Below, piece after piece: positions 34,401 to 43,234 of a stretch of DNA of 64,000 bases. The notes under the pieces are model-generated. The model searched no databases. It had not been told where the DNA came from and saw only the letters and a program-made list of their open reading frames with translations. A program made the position numbers and the translations under genes. The DNA comes from Mermis nigrescens (lineage: Eukaryota > Nematoda > Enoplea > Mermithida > Mermithidae), in contig JAVLUZ010000150.1 in the NCBI GenBank assembly GCA_036768485.1, positions 1,750,164 to 1,814,163 on the forward strand, given 5' to 3'. Within the stretch, counting starts at the first letter, position 1. Each line of letters starts with the position of its first letter.

Positions 34401-35272
34401 GGTGCGAATTTCGCAGCCGTAATCCGAAATTGCCAAATTTTCAGCGCGATCGAATAATTCTCCTAATGACGACGCAAGCTAAGTAGAAAACAAATTGCAA
34501 AACACGACTTTTAAAATAGGTAATGAGATATTGGCAAGCTTAATAATAATACGTGAGTTTCGTAAAACGTCTTGAAGAGGTATTCTACTGAAATAAGATT
34601 TTTAGGCTCTTTGCAGCGAAAGTACTGCTTAGATCATTTTCTGGATGTAAAACGATGTTATAACGACTTTTTCACAGCACGTGCGTCATCCACCTAATTT
34701 GATAATGCTCTTAAACCCTGATACAGATTTTTCGTACCAAACACCATCTTTTGTTAACTGGAGTGCTTCGATTTTGAAATCGCTTTTTCGAGACGTTTGA
34801 ATAGTATGCCAGAGAAAAGAATTCGCATAACATCTTTGCAGGGTAGTCTGTTCACTAAAGAAAGTCTGATGTGCATCAGAATTTGAGTTTTCGTCATCAT
34901 CCATATTGACTTTTAAGAAAATTAACAAGATATTTAGTGGCAGTCGCATAGGCAAGAGCAAAATTCTGGGGTCCGATGAGGTTAAATTGCCAAAAATCAC
35001 ATCGAAAATTCAATTCTCTGGGATTTCCGATTTTTGGGGTTCTTCCAGATTCTGGGCGCCCAGACCCCATACCTATGTATGCTTGTGCGTGTACAAAACA
35101 AATGCATGATTATACGAGTAAATAATCAAAATACATATCTCTAATGAAGTTTTGATCAAAATTTTAATTATTTAAAACTTACCGATGTATAGACTGAAGA
35201 AACGACAAAGAGTAGAGTGACTGAGCGTCGATTCCTCATTATGTTTCTTTTAGCCTCGATACCAGACAACAT
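22231..35272 (-). CDS. Trypsin-like (S1) serine protease gene, seven exons
   Basis: Exons on the minus strand: 35272-35183, 34478-34178, 33646-33473, 32905-32623, 31139 to about 30860, 25694-25543 and 22415-22231. Junction phases agree (0, 1, 1, 2, 1, 0) until the last exon. The product has a signal peptide, a Cys-rich N-terminal region, an activation site KR|IIGD, then His in ITAAHCF, Asp in KNDMALVEF and Ser in GDSGGP. A secreted S1 endopeptidase zymogen is expected. Odd: the last exon needs one more base at its acceptor to keep GDSGGP in frame; the duplicated exon at 60416-60607 has that base. So this copy is a pseudogene, has a sequence error, or uses another acceptor. The 5.2-kb intron 25695-30852 holds the hAT/satellite insertion. 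Confidence 0.82.
23867..24149 (+). mobile_element. MITE-1 copy with perfect TSD, absent from duplication B
   Basis: CACACATGGGCGTGG to CCCACCTATG, flanked by GCCGCGAC (23859-23866 and 24150-24157). Copy B keeps the unoccupied site GCCGCGAC once, at 62653-62660, followed by the same downstream sequence. Confidence 0.95.
25543..25694 (-). CDS. Serine protease exon before the active-site serine
   Basis: Acceptor TTTTTTGTAG and donor ATA|GTGAGT. Encodes EARYIPEGVPRCIDTR through GYCPGLKAGSGI, the segment just upstream of GDSGGP in S1 proteases. 152 nt; enters in phase 1 and leaves in phase 0. Confidence 0.85.
25824..26054 (+). mobile_element. MITE-1 copy, shortened
   Basis: CATGCCTGGGCGTGG to CCAAATATG. 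Flanks GCAGTAAT and GCAGTATC match at 6 of 8 positions. The body is shortened between the C-tracts. Confidence 0.75.
27019..27187 (-). mobile_element. MITE-3 copy (hAT-type, 169 bp)
   Basis: Starts CAGCCACGCAACTGGCC and ends ATGTGCCTG, a diverged, inverted copy of the element at 41090-41256. Flanks CTACTGGC and CTACTCGC match at 7 of 8 positions. Confidence 0.75.
27360..27623 (+). mobile_element. MITE-1 copy inserted in a satellite unit
   Basis: CACACCTTGGCGTGG to CCCACGTATG with a perfect TSD ATGAACAC (27352-27359 and 27624-27631). It splits a 179-bp satellite unit, so it is younger than the array. Confidence 0.93.
27852..28247. mobile_element. 396-bp TIR-like insertion in the satellite array
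   Basis: Ends GCGTTTTTTGTA and TACAAAAAAACGC are inverted copies. Inside, GGGACCGTCTTTGTACATG and GGGACCATCTTTGTACATG form a direct repeat. No clear TSD, so the class is unknown. Confidence 0.5.
29201..30350 (-). repeat. 179-bp satellite array, right arm (inverted)
   Basis: The same satellite unit in reverse orientation, marked by CCGGAAACGGGGTT, CCACTTTGGACCA and GAATAATGGGGTACC. The switch point is near 29200. Arms of over 1 kb facing each other could form a long hairpin. Confidence 0.87.
30853..31139 (-). CDS. Serine protease exon with catalytic Asp
   Basis: Acceptor TTTAATCAG. Encodes LEVWFGRPDMRF, then NKNDMALVEFSSR (the catalytic Asp region) and APLCLS. Three donors in the same phase (after 30865, 30862 or 30853) are possible, so the end is approximate. 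Confidence 0.83.
31140..32622. other. Protease intron, nothing else recognised
   Basis: AT-rich sequence without a supported gene or element. Confidence 0.4.
32623..32905 (-). CDS. Serine protease exon with activation site and catalytic His
   Basis: Acceptor ATATCTAG and donor TC|GTACGC. Encodes a pro-region Cys, the cleavage site KLKR|IIGDQ, the CGVSLI strand and GITAAHCF with the catalytic His. 283 nt, phase 1 to phase 2. Confidence 0.88.
33473..33646 (-). CDS. Serine protease upstream exon
   Basis: Acceptor TGTGCTAAG and donor G|GTCAGA; 174 nt keeping phase 1 on both sides. Encodes KPNRSFVTSGGIRISASD and continues to DVETLSKIVS. No domain recognised. Confidence 0.65.
33845..33970 (+). 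repeat. Degenerate MITE-1 fragment
   Basis: Retains the C-tracts, CAGAATTTAATTTTTGATGC and CGTTGCTGCCCAT of the family; ends and TSD are lost. Confidence 0.45.
34178..34478 (-). CDS. Serine protease exon with Cys-rich region
   Basis: Acceptor TTCTACTTAG and donor C|GTAAGT. 301 nt in the frame starting LASSLGELFDRAENLA. Contains several Cys (GCEIRTSIGF, then CSIHCWFICYKYQSC), a spacing reminiscent of PAN/apple domains, though this is tentative. A hydrophobic frame on the same strand has a stop inside the exon and was not chosen. Confidence 0.65.
35183..35272 (-). CDS. Serine protease first coding exon (signal peptide)
   Basis: ATG at 35239 (an in-frame upstream ATG is at 35272). Encodes MRNRRSVTLLFVVSSVYTS, a classic signal peptide, and ends in phase 0 at donor TCG|GTAAGT, which fits the next exon at 34478. 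Confidence 0.7.
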
Positions 35273-35550
35273 TCGATTCTTAAAGGCGTATGATATCTTG
35301 AAATTGATTCAGCTTATTGAACATTCACAATTTCAAATATAAAATCTCGAATCAATGCGACAGATATAGAAGTAAGACAAATGTAGATGCTGCACACCCT
35401 GCCTTAGTTTATTGCTTCAATTCCTGGACTGCAAATAATACGGACAGCATACAATTTTTATACCATATTTCAGTACACTTTTATTTACTCATACGAACCG
35501 ACAGTTGTAGATTTGAGGGATCTACAATCTAATATCTACCCACATTTATC

Positions 35551-35805
35551 TTGATGAACAAACTAATAAGTATGGGTGCATATTGCTGCACGATGCATAC
35601 ATGTTCGATGTTATACCAGATAGATAGAATTAAACTAGCAGAGAAAAACACTCCGATTAACAGAAAAAGACCAATATACTTGGGATTGTGGATTATCAAG
35701 GACGTAAAACGAGGGGACAACGAAAAAGGTACCTATGTGTATGCCGAAAGTCGCAAAATCTGCTTAAAATCAGACTTTCTCTATGCAACGCAAAACATCG
35801 AGGTA
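35551..35805 (+). CDS. Unidentified candidate exon, divergent to the protease gene
   Basis: A plus-strand frame starts MMNKLISMGAYCCTMHT and runs to a good donor (GAG|GTATGT near 35803). No family recognised. Its 3' end is repeated in inverted orientation at 36310-36372. Confidence 0.3.
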
Positions 35806-36309
35806 TGTTCTGCGGCCAGCAGATTGAAATAGGCTATTGAACCAAAAAAACGATTGGAAAAGCAGCAAATTAGCTAAGCAGCTATGGGTAATTAGATGGA
35901 GTAAACTAGGAGCGACTTTGTTAGCCAATTCAATAAAATATCATACATCGATGCATTCAAGACCATCAAAGAAATTGTTGGTTTAAAGCAGAAGTAAACG
36001 CGTAGGCTTACGTGAAACAGATTACATTTAGGTACACTTATATGCTCGCAAGTATGTATATGCACTAATCAATTGACGCCAGGTTTGCTTGCTGCAATGC
36101 TCATGACATTAAAATAAAATATCTTTAAATACAATTGTAGTTAGTTTTCTACAAATCCCGATACGAAGCAAGTCAGCGCTGCAACCTGCAAGTAATATAC
36201 AAAAAGTAAACCTGCTAGATTATAATTATAAACTCTTGTGTATAAACATAATCTAAAATCACTGGAAATTATTAAAATAAAGTAACACTTTTTCAGAGAC
36301 CGCATAATA

Positions 36310-36372
36310 TACTTCGATTTTTTTGCATTGCTTATAGAGAAAGTCTGATTTTAGCAGATTTTGTGGCTTTAT
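36310..36372 (-). repeat. Inverted copy of the 35745-35805 segment
   Basis: Read on the minus strand it has AAATCTGCTAAAATCAGACT and TTTCTCTATAAGCAATGC, matching 35745-35805 closely. This makes an inverted repeat with a loop of about 500 bp. Confidence 0.65.
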
Positions 36373-36499
36373 GCATAAACATAAGTGGTAAGGAGACCGC
36401 CCTCACAGGTCTTTTGGATGCGCCACACGTTATAACATAGGATATTTCTACCTCTCTTTTCTACTTGACGGCGCCATGCGGGTCACCGCCTTTGGCTAC

Positions 36500-36683
36500 C
36501 CCCGCTTTTCCATGGGGGGAATTTCCCAGGGGGAATTTTTTAAAGTCTTCAAGGAGTAGTAAGGCAGGGGTCATTAGGTAGCAACGCTATAACATAGCCT
36601 GTGTTATAGCATAAGTGGAGGTGGCGTGGCCTGAATTTCCCAGGGGGAAATTTCCCCAGGGGAAAATTTCCCAGGGGAAAATT
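36500..36683. repeat. CCCAGGGGAAAATTT short repeats
   Basis: Repeats of a near-palindromic unit such as TTTCCCAGGGGAAAA at 36515-36540 and 36629-36683. TATAACATAG/CTGTGTTATA inverted segments nearby (36430 and 36592-36612) hint at a small TIR element without clear ends. Confidence 0.6.
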
Positions 36684-37110
36684 CAAAGGGCTGTAACTGA
36701 ACAACCAATGGCCGCATTAAGCTCAAATTTTAGGGGTATGATAAATACCCCATTAGCAAACTATTACAAAAATTTTGAGGAACAACCTATAGTATACCAG
36801 CATCAGTTTGAACTTTCGCGTATAGGGGCGTAAGTAAAGAATCAGTGGTCGGATTGGACTGGAATTATAGGGTTATCTTATGTATACGTTATATATGATA
36901 TGCACGAAATTTTAGCGCGCAACCTACAGTCTATCAATTTCGCTTAACACTTTCTCATATAGTACTGTATCTCAAGAAGCAACGATAGGATAAGGCTCAC
37001 ATTTTAGAGTATCTTAGGTATGCTTAGGTATACTATGTACAAAATTTTAGTGTGCAACTTACAGTATGCCGATTTTAGTTTACACTGCTTTTCATATGAT
37101 TGCGTCATAC
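36684..37110. repeat. Degenerate tandem repeat, about 136-bp period
   Basis: ACAAAAATTTTGAGGAACAAC (36769), ACGAAATTTTAGCGCGCAAC (36904) and ACAAAATTTTAGTGTGCAAC (37040) start equivalent blocks, each followed by an ACAGT- or ATAGT-type stretch and a CATATAGT or CATATGAT motif. Confidence 0.6.
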
Positions 37111-37553
37111 GGATGGATGTAAAGTAATATATCGTTCGATGCTTGGCAGGCTGTTGAGCCGGACGAGTTTTTTCCTGGAGGAATTCTTAAAAGTCTGGAC
37201 TGTAAAGCAATACGTAAAGTGTAAAGTGCATATTTTTTGTTTACACTGCATGAGTTTTAAGCCGTTTGAGGATCAATTTTGTCAAAATTTTGAGGATGAA
37301 CATGCATAATAAATTGAGCCTATTCGCCCGAGGGTCACTAGTGTTACTTAACACTGTATGATTTTTGCCGATTCAGGAAGCAAAGGATGGATTGTGCTAA
37401 AATTTAGAGGATTACTATGCAAAGGAAGTCGAGTCTGTCCGTGAGAGCCGGAAACGATGCGTTGATCGGCCAATAAGAGCTTGAATATTAATAATATTAA
37501 AAATGAAATAAATGTAATGCAAAAAACATTATTCGCGCAACAAGGTAATTGTT

Positions 37554-38003
37554 AGCGGGATTGATGAGCATTGGCAAGCGGATTTGGCTGATCAACAATC
37601 GTTAGCCGACCACAATGATACTTTTAAGTACCTACCCGATTGTGTAGACATCTTTTCAAATTACGCATGGTCTGTTCCTTTTAAATCAAAGACGGGTAAA
37701 GAAATTATCAAATCTTTCCGAAAAAGTTTCAAATCTTTGAGGCGTAAAGCCTATAAACTGATTACGGATCAGGTAACTGAGTTTACAAACAGAGAATTTC
37801 AGCAATTTTTGAAATCTTAATTCATTGACTTTTTCACGACTAAAAGCGAAATGAACATTGGTATTGTCGAGCGGTTTTATCACAAAAACAATATCTACAA
37901 ATATATTAATATTTTGCCTGACTTGATAGAAAACTATAATCATTCTTATCATAGAACCATTAATACATCCCTCGCTAACATTACCTACAAAAACGAGAGT
38001 TAA
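37554..38003 (+). pseudogene. Maverick/Polinton-type integrase, one stop
   Basis: The frame reads HWQADLADQ, then FKYLPDCVDIFSNYAW, KSKTGKEIIKSF, LITDQVTEF, EFQQFLK, a TAA (37818-37820), and in the same frame IDFFTT, NIGIVERFYHK and ENYNHSYHRTI. This matches the retroviral-like integrase core of Maverick/Polinton elements, with acidic residues in QADL, ITDQ and IVERF. The internal stop disables it. It belongs to a large DNA transposon/virus-like lineage that inserts via this integrase. Polymerase and capsid genes are not seen in the window. Confidence 0.8.
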
Positions 38004-38199
38004 AATTTAAATAGAGCATTCAAGATTGATAAACCGAATGTTGCTTTTGAATTTAACATTGTAATAAAGTTATTATAAGTAAAGTGAACGCAAATTCGAA
38101 AAAGGGCTGGCCCAACTGGACCGAAGAATATTTCATTGTTAAAGAGAGGTTTGTTCGTACACCACACGTTAATAATCTCGAAGATCAAATGGGTGAAAA

Positions 38200-38383
38200 A
38201 TTTTTTGGGTGTTTTCTACGAAAGCGAGCTGCAGAAAATTAGTGCAAAATCAGATGATTCATTTGTGATTGAAAAAAATAATAAAAATTCGTAAAAAAAG
38301 GCAATAAAACTGATTATTTCGTGCACTGGAGGGGTTACCCGCCCAAGTTTGACTCATGGGTGTCCAACCTGATTAAAGTATAA
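38200..38383 (+). pseudogene. Integrase C-terminal chromodomain-like region, copy 1
   Basis: YFVHWRGYPPKFDSWV followed by a stop at 38381-38383 matches the aromatic cage and W-x-G-Y core of chromodomains. The upstream part (VFYESELQKI) is separated by a frameshift. A Maverick integrase often carries such a tail. Confidence 0.7.
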
Positions 38384-38391
38384 ATAATAAG

Positions 38392-38730
38392 TTAAAACTT
38401 AAGATCAAAAATGGAGTCTATCGGTCAGTGTTTCTCAATCATATTCTACATCGTTTATCACAATACACATACTTGTCTACAGATGTTATTGGGGATTACT
38501 TTTGGCCAAAAATGAGCAACCAGTATAGGCAAACATTGCTCTAATTTGATGATCATGCTATTTTAAGCTTATCAAAGTTTATCAGAAAACGCCTGAAAAA
38601 GAGCGATATTTGCCTGCTGTTAAACCTGTGGGAATTTTTAAGCCCTGAGGCTAGGTTTTACTTTACGAACCTCCACACAAAAATCATTGATGAACAAATA
38701 ACTTCATCCATGTCATCAGTATTGATCTGA
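38392..38730 (+). pseudogene. Unidentified ORF after the chromodomain, copy 1 (broken)
   Basis: Same sequence as the ORF at 39823-40083 but with a stop near 38543. The two lie about 1431 bp apart, showing a tandem duplication. Function unknown. Confidence 0.55.
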
Positions 38731-38739
38731 AAATTTGCA

Positions 38740-39030
38740 AATTTAGGAATATTTCTTGTGAAGTTTCAACAATTTTTTGTAAAGTTTGGAATATTTTTTG
38801 CAAAATTTGGAATATTTATCATAAAGTTCGGAATATATTTTGTGAAGTTTGGAAAATCTTTTGTAGAATTTGGAATAAATTTTACAAGCCTCAGCATGGC
38901 ACTTTTGCAGAGTTTGAATTTTTATTTGTTGACTTCAGAATATTTTTTGTAAAGTTCAGAACATTTTTTGTAAAGTTTGGAATATTTTTGCAAAGTTTGA
39001 AATTTTTTGTAAAGTTTGGAATAATATGTA
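38740..39030. repeat. AT-rich minisatellite, copy 1
   Basis: Repeats of AAGTTTGGAATATTTTTTGT with variable spacing. The same array follows the second ORF copy at 40160-40425. Confidence 0.75.
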
Positions 39031-39116
39031 TCTAATCTGCATTTCTCAAGCATTGTTGAAACTATTTTGTATGCCCTGTGCAACTCAATCTCTTGTTTTG
39101 CACCTATGAGAATTAA

Positions 39117-39600
39117 TTACCCGCTTGTGAAAAATATAAAGGTTACATTGCGAAATTTGTGCACAAATCCAAGGAACTGTTCTACTTCATACATGCATTT
39201 TATTTTCACCAGGTCATAAAATTTGCAAAGATTAACGGAAAAACCTAAATTTGCCGAACTTGCAAACATATGAGGTATCACCTTTAAATCATCACTTTCA
39301 GCATATAATGTATCTACAGCTGCTTTTATAGCACTTTCACCATCTTTCACTGTTTAAGCTCCAACACATACAATTTTAACCGATTTGAAAATCAGTAATG
39401 TTGCCTGAGGTAATGGAAATACAATTCCTGGAAATCACTAATAATTGTATTGTGCAGTATTTGGTAATTTCTGGTAGACTTCTCTGAGATTAAGTATATT
39501 CAGTAGTGCTGTAGTCACTAAAATATTTTGTATAGTTATCATTTTCTCTAAATACTTCCAGATAAACTTGTATTTATACCTAAAACCATTATGCTTCGAT
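39117..39600 (-). pseudogene. TATA-binding-protein-like frame, copy 1
   Basis: On the minus strand the frame has the end of the first TBP repeat (ESAIKAAVDTL) and the second repeat, ANLGFSVNLCKFYDLV followed by EVEQFLGFV and TFIFFTSG. In TBP these correspond to the region after the S-G-K-x-V-x-T-G-A-K block and the second strand set ending in L-I-F-x-S-G. The upstream part is broken by stops and frameshifts. It shares a duplicated segment with copy 2. Confidence 0.6.
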
Positions 39601-39700
39601 ATCCATTTACCTGCCTTGTTTCAGGACCAACGAAGTCAGGCATGCTTTATTCTTAATTAATCGCATGACAAATGTTGTTTTGTTGATTGAAAACATGTTG

Positions 39701-39814
39701 ATGGAGAAATACATAAAAATTCGTAAAAAAAACAAGAAAACTGATTTTTTGATGCGCTGGAGGGGCTACCCGCCCAAGTTTGATTCATGTGTGTCCAACT
39801 CGATTAAAGTATAA
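39701..39814 (+). pseudogene. Chromodomain-like region, copy 2
   Basis: 38 codons with KKTDFLMRWRGYPPKFDS, nearly the same as copy 1. It lies at the start of the second tandem copy. Confidence 0.65.
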
Positions 39815-39822
39815 ATAATAAA

Positions 39823-40083
39823 TTGAAACTTAGGATCAAAAATGGAGTCTATTGGTCAGTGTTTTTCAATCATATTCTACATCGTTTTTTATCACAATGT
39901 ACATACTTGTCTAATGATGTTATTAGGGATTATGTTTGGTCAAAAGTTAGCACCCAGTATAGGCAAACATTGCTCAAATTTGCTGATCATGCTATTTTGA
40001 GCATCTCAATGTTTATCAGAAAACACCTGAAAATGAGCAATATTTGCCTGCTGTTCAACCTGTGGGATATTTTTAAGCCCTGA
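39823..40083 (+). CDS. Unidentified ORF after the chromodomain, copy 2
   Basis: 86 codons in an open frame, with SVFFNHILHRFLSQCTYL, TQYRQTLLKFADHAI and SNICLLFNLWDIFKP. It sits nine bases after the chromodomain stop. Possibly a separate Maverick gene or a captured cellular fragment; no match recognised. Confidence 0.45.
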   Translation: MKLRIKNGVYWSVFFNHILHRFLSQCTYLSNDVIRDYVWSKVSTQYRQTLLKFADHAILSISMFIRKHLKMSNICLLFNLWDIFKP

Positions 40084-40159
40084 GGCAAGGTTTTATTTTA
40101 CGAACTTCCACACAAAAATCCTTGATGAACAGATAACTTCATCCATGTCATCAGTATTG

Positions 40160-40425
40160 ATCTTAAAATTTGCAAAGTTTGGAATATTTCTTGTGATGTT
40201 TCAACAATTTTTTGTGAAGTTTAGAATATTTTCTGTAAAATTTGGAAATTTTTTTGCAAAATTTGGAATTAATTTTACAAGCTTGAGCAAAGTACTTTTC
40301 CAAAGTTTGGAATATTTTTTGTAAACTTTGAAATATTTTTTGTAAAGTTCAGAATATTTTTTGCAAAGTTTAGATTATTTTCGTAAAGTTTGAAATTTTT
40401 TTGTAAAGTTTAGAATAATTTGTAT
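40160..40425. repeat. AT-rich minisatellite, copy 2
   Basis: Same AAGTTTGGAATATTTTTTG units as 38740-39030. Confidence 0.75.
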
Positions 40426-40553
40426 CTAATCTGCATTTCTCAAGCATTGTTGAAACTATTTTATATGCCCTGTGCAACTCAATCTCTTGCTTTGCACCCA
40501 AGAGAATTAATTATCAGCTTGTAAAAAATATAAACGTTACATTGCAGAAATTT

Positions 40554-40998
40554 TTACACTAATCCAAGAAATTGTTCTTCTTCAAACATGCATTTTCTTT
40601 TCACCAGGTCATAAAATTTGCAAAGCTCAATGCAAACCCCTAAATTTGCTGAACCTGCAAATATATGAGGTACCACCTTCAAATCATAACCTTCAGCATT
40701 TAATGCATCCACAACTGCTTTTATGTCACTTTCACCAGCTTTCACTGTTTTGGCTCCTACACATACAATTTTAACCGACTTGAAAATCAGTAATGTTGCC
40801 TGGGATAATCGAAAATACAATTTCTGGAAATCTCAAGTAATTGTATTGTGCAGTATTTAGTAGTTTCTGGTAGACTTCTTTAAGGTTAAGTATATTTGGT
40901 ACTGCTAAAGTCAGTAAAATATTTTGTATAGTTAATATTTTCTCTAAGTACTTCCTGATAAACTTATATTTGTACCTAAAACCATGATGTTTCAACAT
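40554..40998 (-). pseudogene. TATA-binding-protein-like frame, copy 2 (best preserved)
   Basis: Two overlapping minus-strand frames together cover most of a TBP core. The first (40998-40771) has TIQNILLTLAV, NLKEVYQKLLNTAQYN and RFPEIVF, like the start of TBP repeat 1. The second (40820-40554) has LLIFKSVKIVCVGAKT (the L-I-F-x-S-G-K-x-V-C-T-G-A-K region), VVDALNAEGYDLKV, then repeat 2 with SANLGVCIELCKFY and EEEQFLGLV. One frameshift near 40800 separates them. TBP binds TATA DNA for transcription initiation; some large DNA viruses encode one. Origin (host pseudogene or element-borne gene) is unresolved. Confidence 0.68.
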
Positions 40999-41089
40999 CG
41001 TTTTACCTGCCTAGTTTCAGAACCAACAAAGTCAGGCAAAACAACATTTGTCATGCAATTAATTGAGAATAAAGCATGCCTGACTTTGT

Positions 41090-41256
41090 CAGGCACGTAG
41101 CTGTGGGGAGGGGGACTGGGGGGTCCGGACCCCCCAAAATTCAGAAAAAACCGGAAAATAGGACTTTTTACACGTTATTTTGTGCTATTTTTGGCTTAGA
41201 CCCACCCCAAATTGGTGTTGGTCCCCCCCAAAATAGGAGGGCCAGCTACGTGCCTG
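41090..41256 (+). mobile_element. MITE-3 copy (hAT-type, 167 bp, perfect ends)
   Basis: Starts CAGGCACGTAGCTG and ends CAGCTACGTGCCTG, a perfect 14-bp inverted repeat, flanked by the perfect 8-bp TSD GACTTTGT (41082-41089 and 41257-41264). It sits at the turning point of a larger inverted repeat. Confidence 0.95.
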
Positions 41257-41265
41257 GACTTTGTT

Positions 41266-41590
41266 GGTTCTGAAACAAGGCAGGTAAAAGGATGTTGTTA
41301 CATCATGCTTTTAGGTATAAATATGCGTTTATCATGAAGTACCTAGATATAATAGTAACTAACTATCCATAATATTTCATTGACTACAGCACTAACCAAT
41401 AAAGCTTAACCTCGAAGAAGCCTACCAGAAATTACTAAATATTGCACAATACAATTACTCGAGATTTCAGGAATTGTATTTCAACTTCCTCAGGCAACAT
41501 TACTGATTTTCGAATCGGTTAAAATTGTATGTGTTAGAGCCAAAACAGCGAAAGATGGTGAAAGTGCTATAAAAGCAGCTGTATACGGAA
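41266..41590 (+). pseudogene. TBP-like frame, copy 3 (inverted, decayed)
   Basis: Reverse-complement counterpart of 40700-41030, with AAACAAGGCAGGTAAAAGG and ATCGGTTAAAATTGTATGTG. Only fragments of the frame survive. It ends at the boundary with the Gypsy-type element. Confidence 0.6.
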
Positions 41591-42730
41591 AGCCATAAGG
41601 GTCAATTGAAAAATGTTGCTAATATGCACACTTACAACCCAACTTCCGAAACGGCAGAAATTATTTGCAGTGACTGCTTTGTCATATTGCGATTTTTGCT
41701 GTTTTCGTGCTTGAGCTAAATTTTTAGACGCGATTACATGCAAATCTTGCAGTGTCAGCTTTAAATCAATGACATCTTTTTCCGCAATAGGTGGTAGATT
41801 CGGATTTATAGTTAAATCATTTATGAGTAGTATATCGTGAGGAAACGCGGGTTCGCGGCCATATAGCATTTCAAATGGTGAGATATTTGTTGAAGCTTGC
41901 GGAGTCGCGCAATACGCAAACAACGCAAATGGCAAATATTGCTCCCAATCATACTCATTTCTTGCGCTCAATTTGGATAAACCATCAATTAAAGTTCGAT
42001 TATAACGTTCAACAAGACCATCACACTGGGATGATATGGGGTCGTGAAAATTTTTGGACGTTTAATAATTTACAAACTTCCAAAATTAAGGCGGATGTGA
42101 AATTTGAACCCTGATCAGTTAAAAATCGTTTGGGAACTCCATAACGTGGTATTATTTCTGGCAACAAAAGATTAGCGATGGTTGTTGCTTTAATGTCAGA
42201 ATCGGCAAAAGCTTCTACATATTTAGTAAAGTAATCCATGAATACTACGACTTGGTCATTACAGGAGGATGATTGCGGCATATGCAAACAATAACACGCA
42301 ATAAGTTTGAAAGGCAAGGAAACCTCGATTGGTTGCAATGGGACAGATGTAGAATGCAATGCGACCTTGCGTTGCAAGCAAACATCACAATTTTTACACC
42401 ACGCGATCACATCATTTTCCATGCGCGGCCACCAATAACGCATTTGGATGGCGGGTAAGATTTTACGCAATGAAAAATGTGCTCCAAAAATTGAGTCATG
42501 AAATTCGGTTAAAATGAAAGCGACGTAATGATTTTGGGATTACTAGCTGATGCACGATGGTAGGCGAACGCTTAGGTTGGAAACAACAAAAAAGGATATC
42601 GTTTACGAGAAAAAATTTGTCACAATATTTTTTCGTTGTTAAATCGTTTAACGCGATGCAAATTTTATGTATTTCCTTGTCAGCGCGTTGCTCTGCGAGT
42701 AATTGCACAGGCGTTAGCATTTCAGCTTTT
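41590..42730 (-). pseudogene. Gypsy-2 integrase, broken and truncated
   Basis: HHCC region with WCKNCDVCLQRK; catalytic core with MDYFTKYVEAF and LTDQGSNF. The first core Asp region is changed (IACYCLHMPQ). A frameshift near 42000 separates the core from the later part (LSARNEYDWEQYLPFALFAY, PFEMLYGREP). N-terminal part at 42720-42496. Confidence 0.85.
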
Positions 42731-42952
42731 TCTGCATCTGTAAGTTGAATGCATTTGCGAAAAGTAGGAGGTTTATTATTTGTCGGATCAATAGGTGCAT
42801 TAGGATTATTAGCTGGTAAATTAGGAGTATTATCGCGCAGTTGGTCAGGCGGGACTGATTTGTCCTCGGATTCAGAATCTTCCGTGTCTAAATTTGCAAT
42901 ATTTACGATATTCTTGCGCTCGAGTTTATATTTTTGTTCAGCATGATCGTAT

Positions 42953-43234
42953 TTAGGGTGTCATGATAAAAGATCCGCTGTCGCAGTTATATGCACCAGG
43001 AACATACACGATCTCATATTCATATTCCTGTAATTTGAGACCCCAGCTGTGTAGCCGGCTCAATGGGTCTTTTACGTTTACAAGCCAAGTTAAAGCTTGG
43101 TGATCGGTCTTGACAATGAATTTTTTACCATATAGATAGTGTCGATAATGCTTGATGGCCCACACCACTGCTAGTGCTTCTTTTTCCGAAGTAGCATAAT
43201 TACATTTGGCAGAATTTAGCACGCCAGCTAGCAT
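42953..43234 (-). pseudogene. Gypsy-2 RNase H
   Basis: EKEALAVVWAIKHYRHYLYG and KTDHQALTWL are standard RNase H features, read in a different frame from RT. The end (PGAYNCDSG) replaces the usual N-x-x-A-D-x-L-S-R motif. The first Asp (TTDASNYALGTIL) is in the RT frame upstream. Confidence 0.85.

Noticed and set aside
34686..34914. Minus-strand frame with a possible acceptor between protease exons 1 and 2
   Set aside because: Its phase does not join to exon 1, whereas exon 1 joins directly to the exon at 34478 in phase 0. Kept as intron, though alternative splicing is not excluded.
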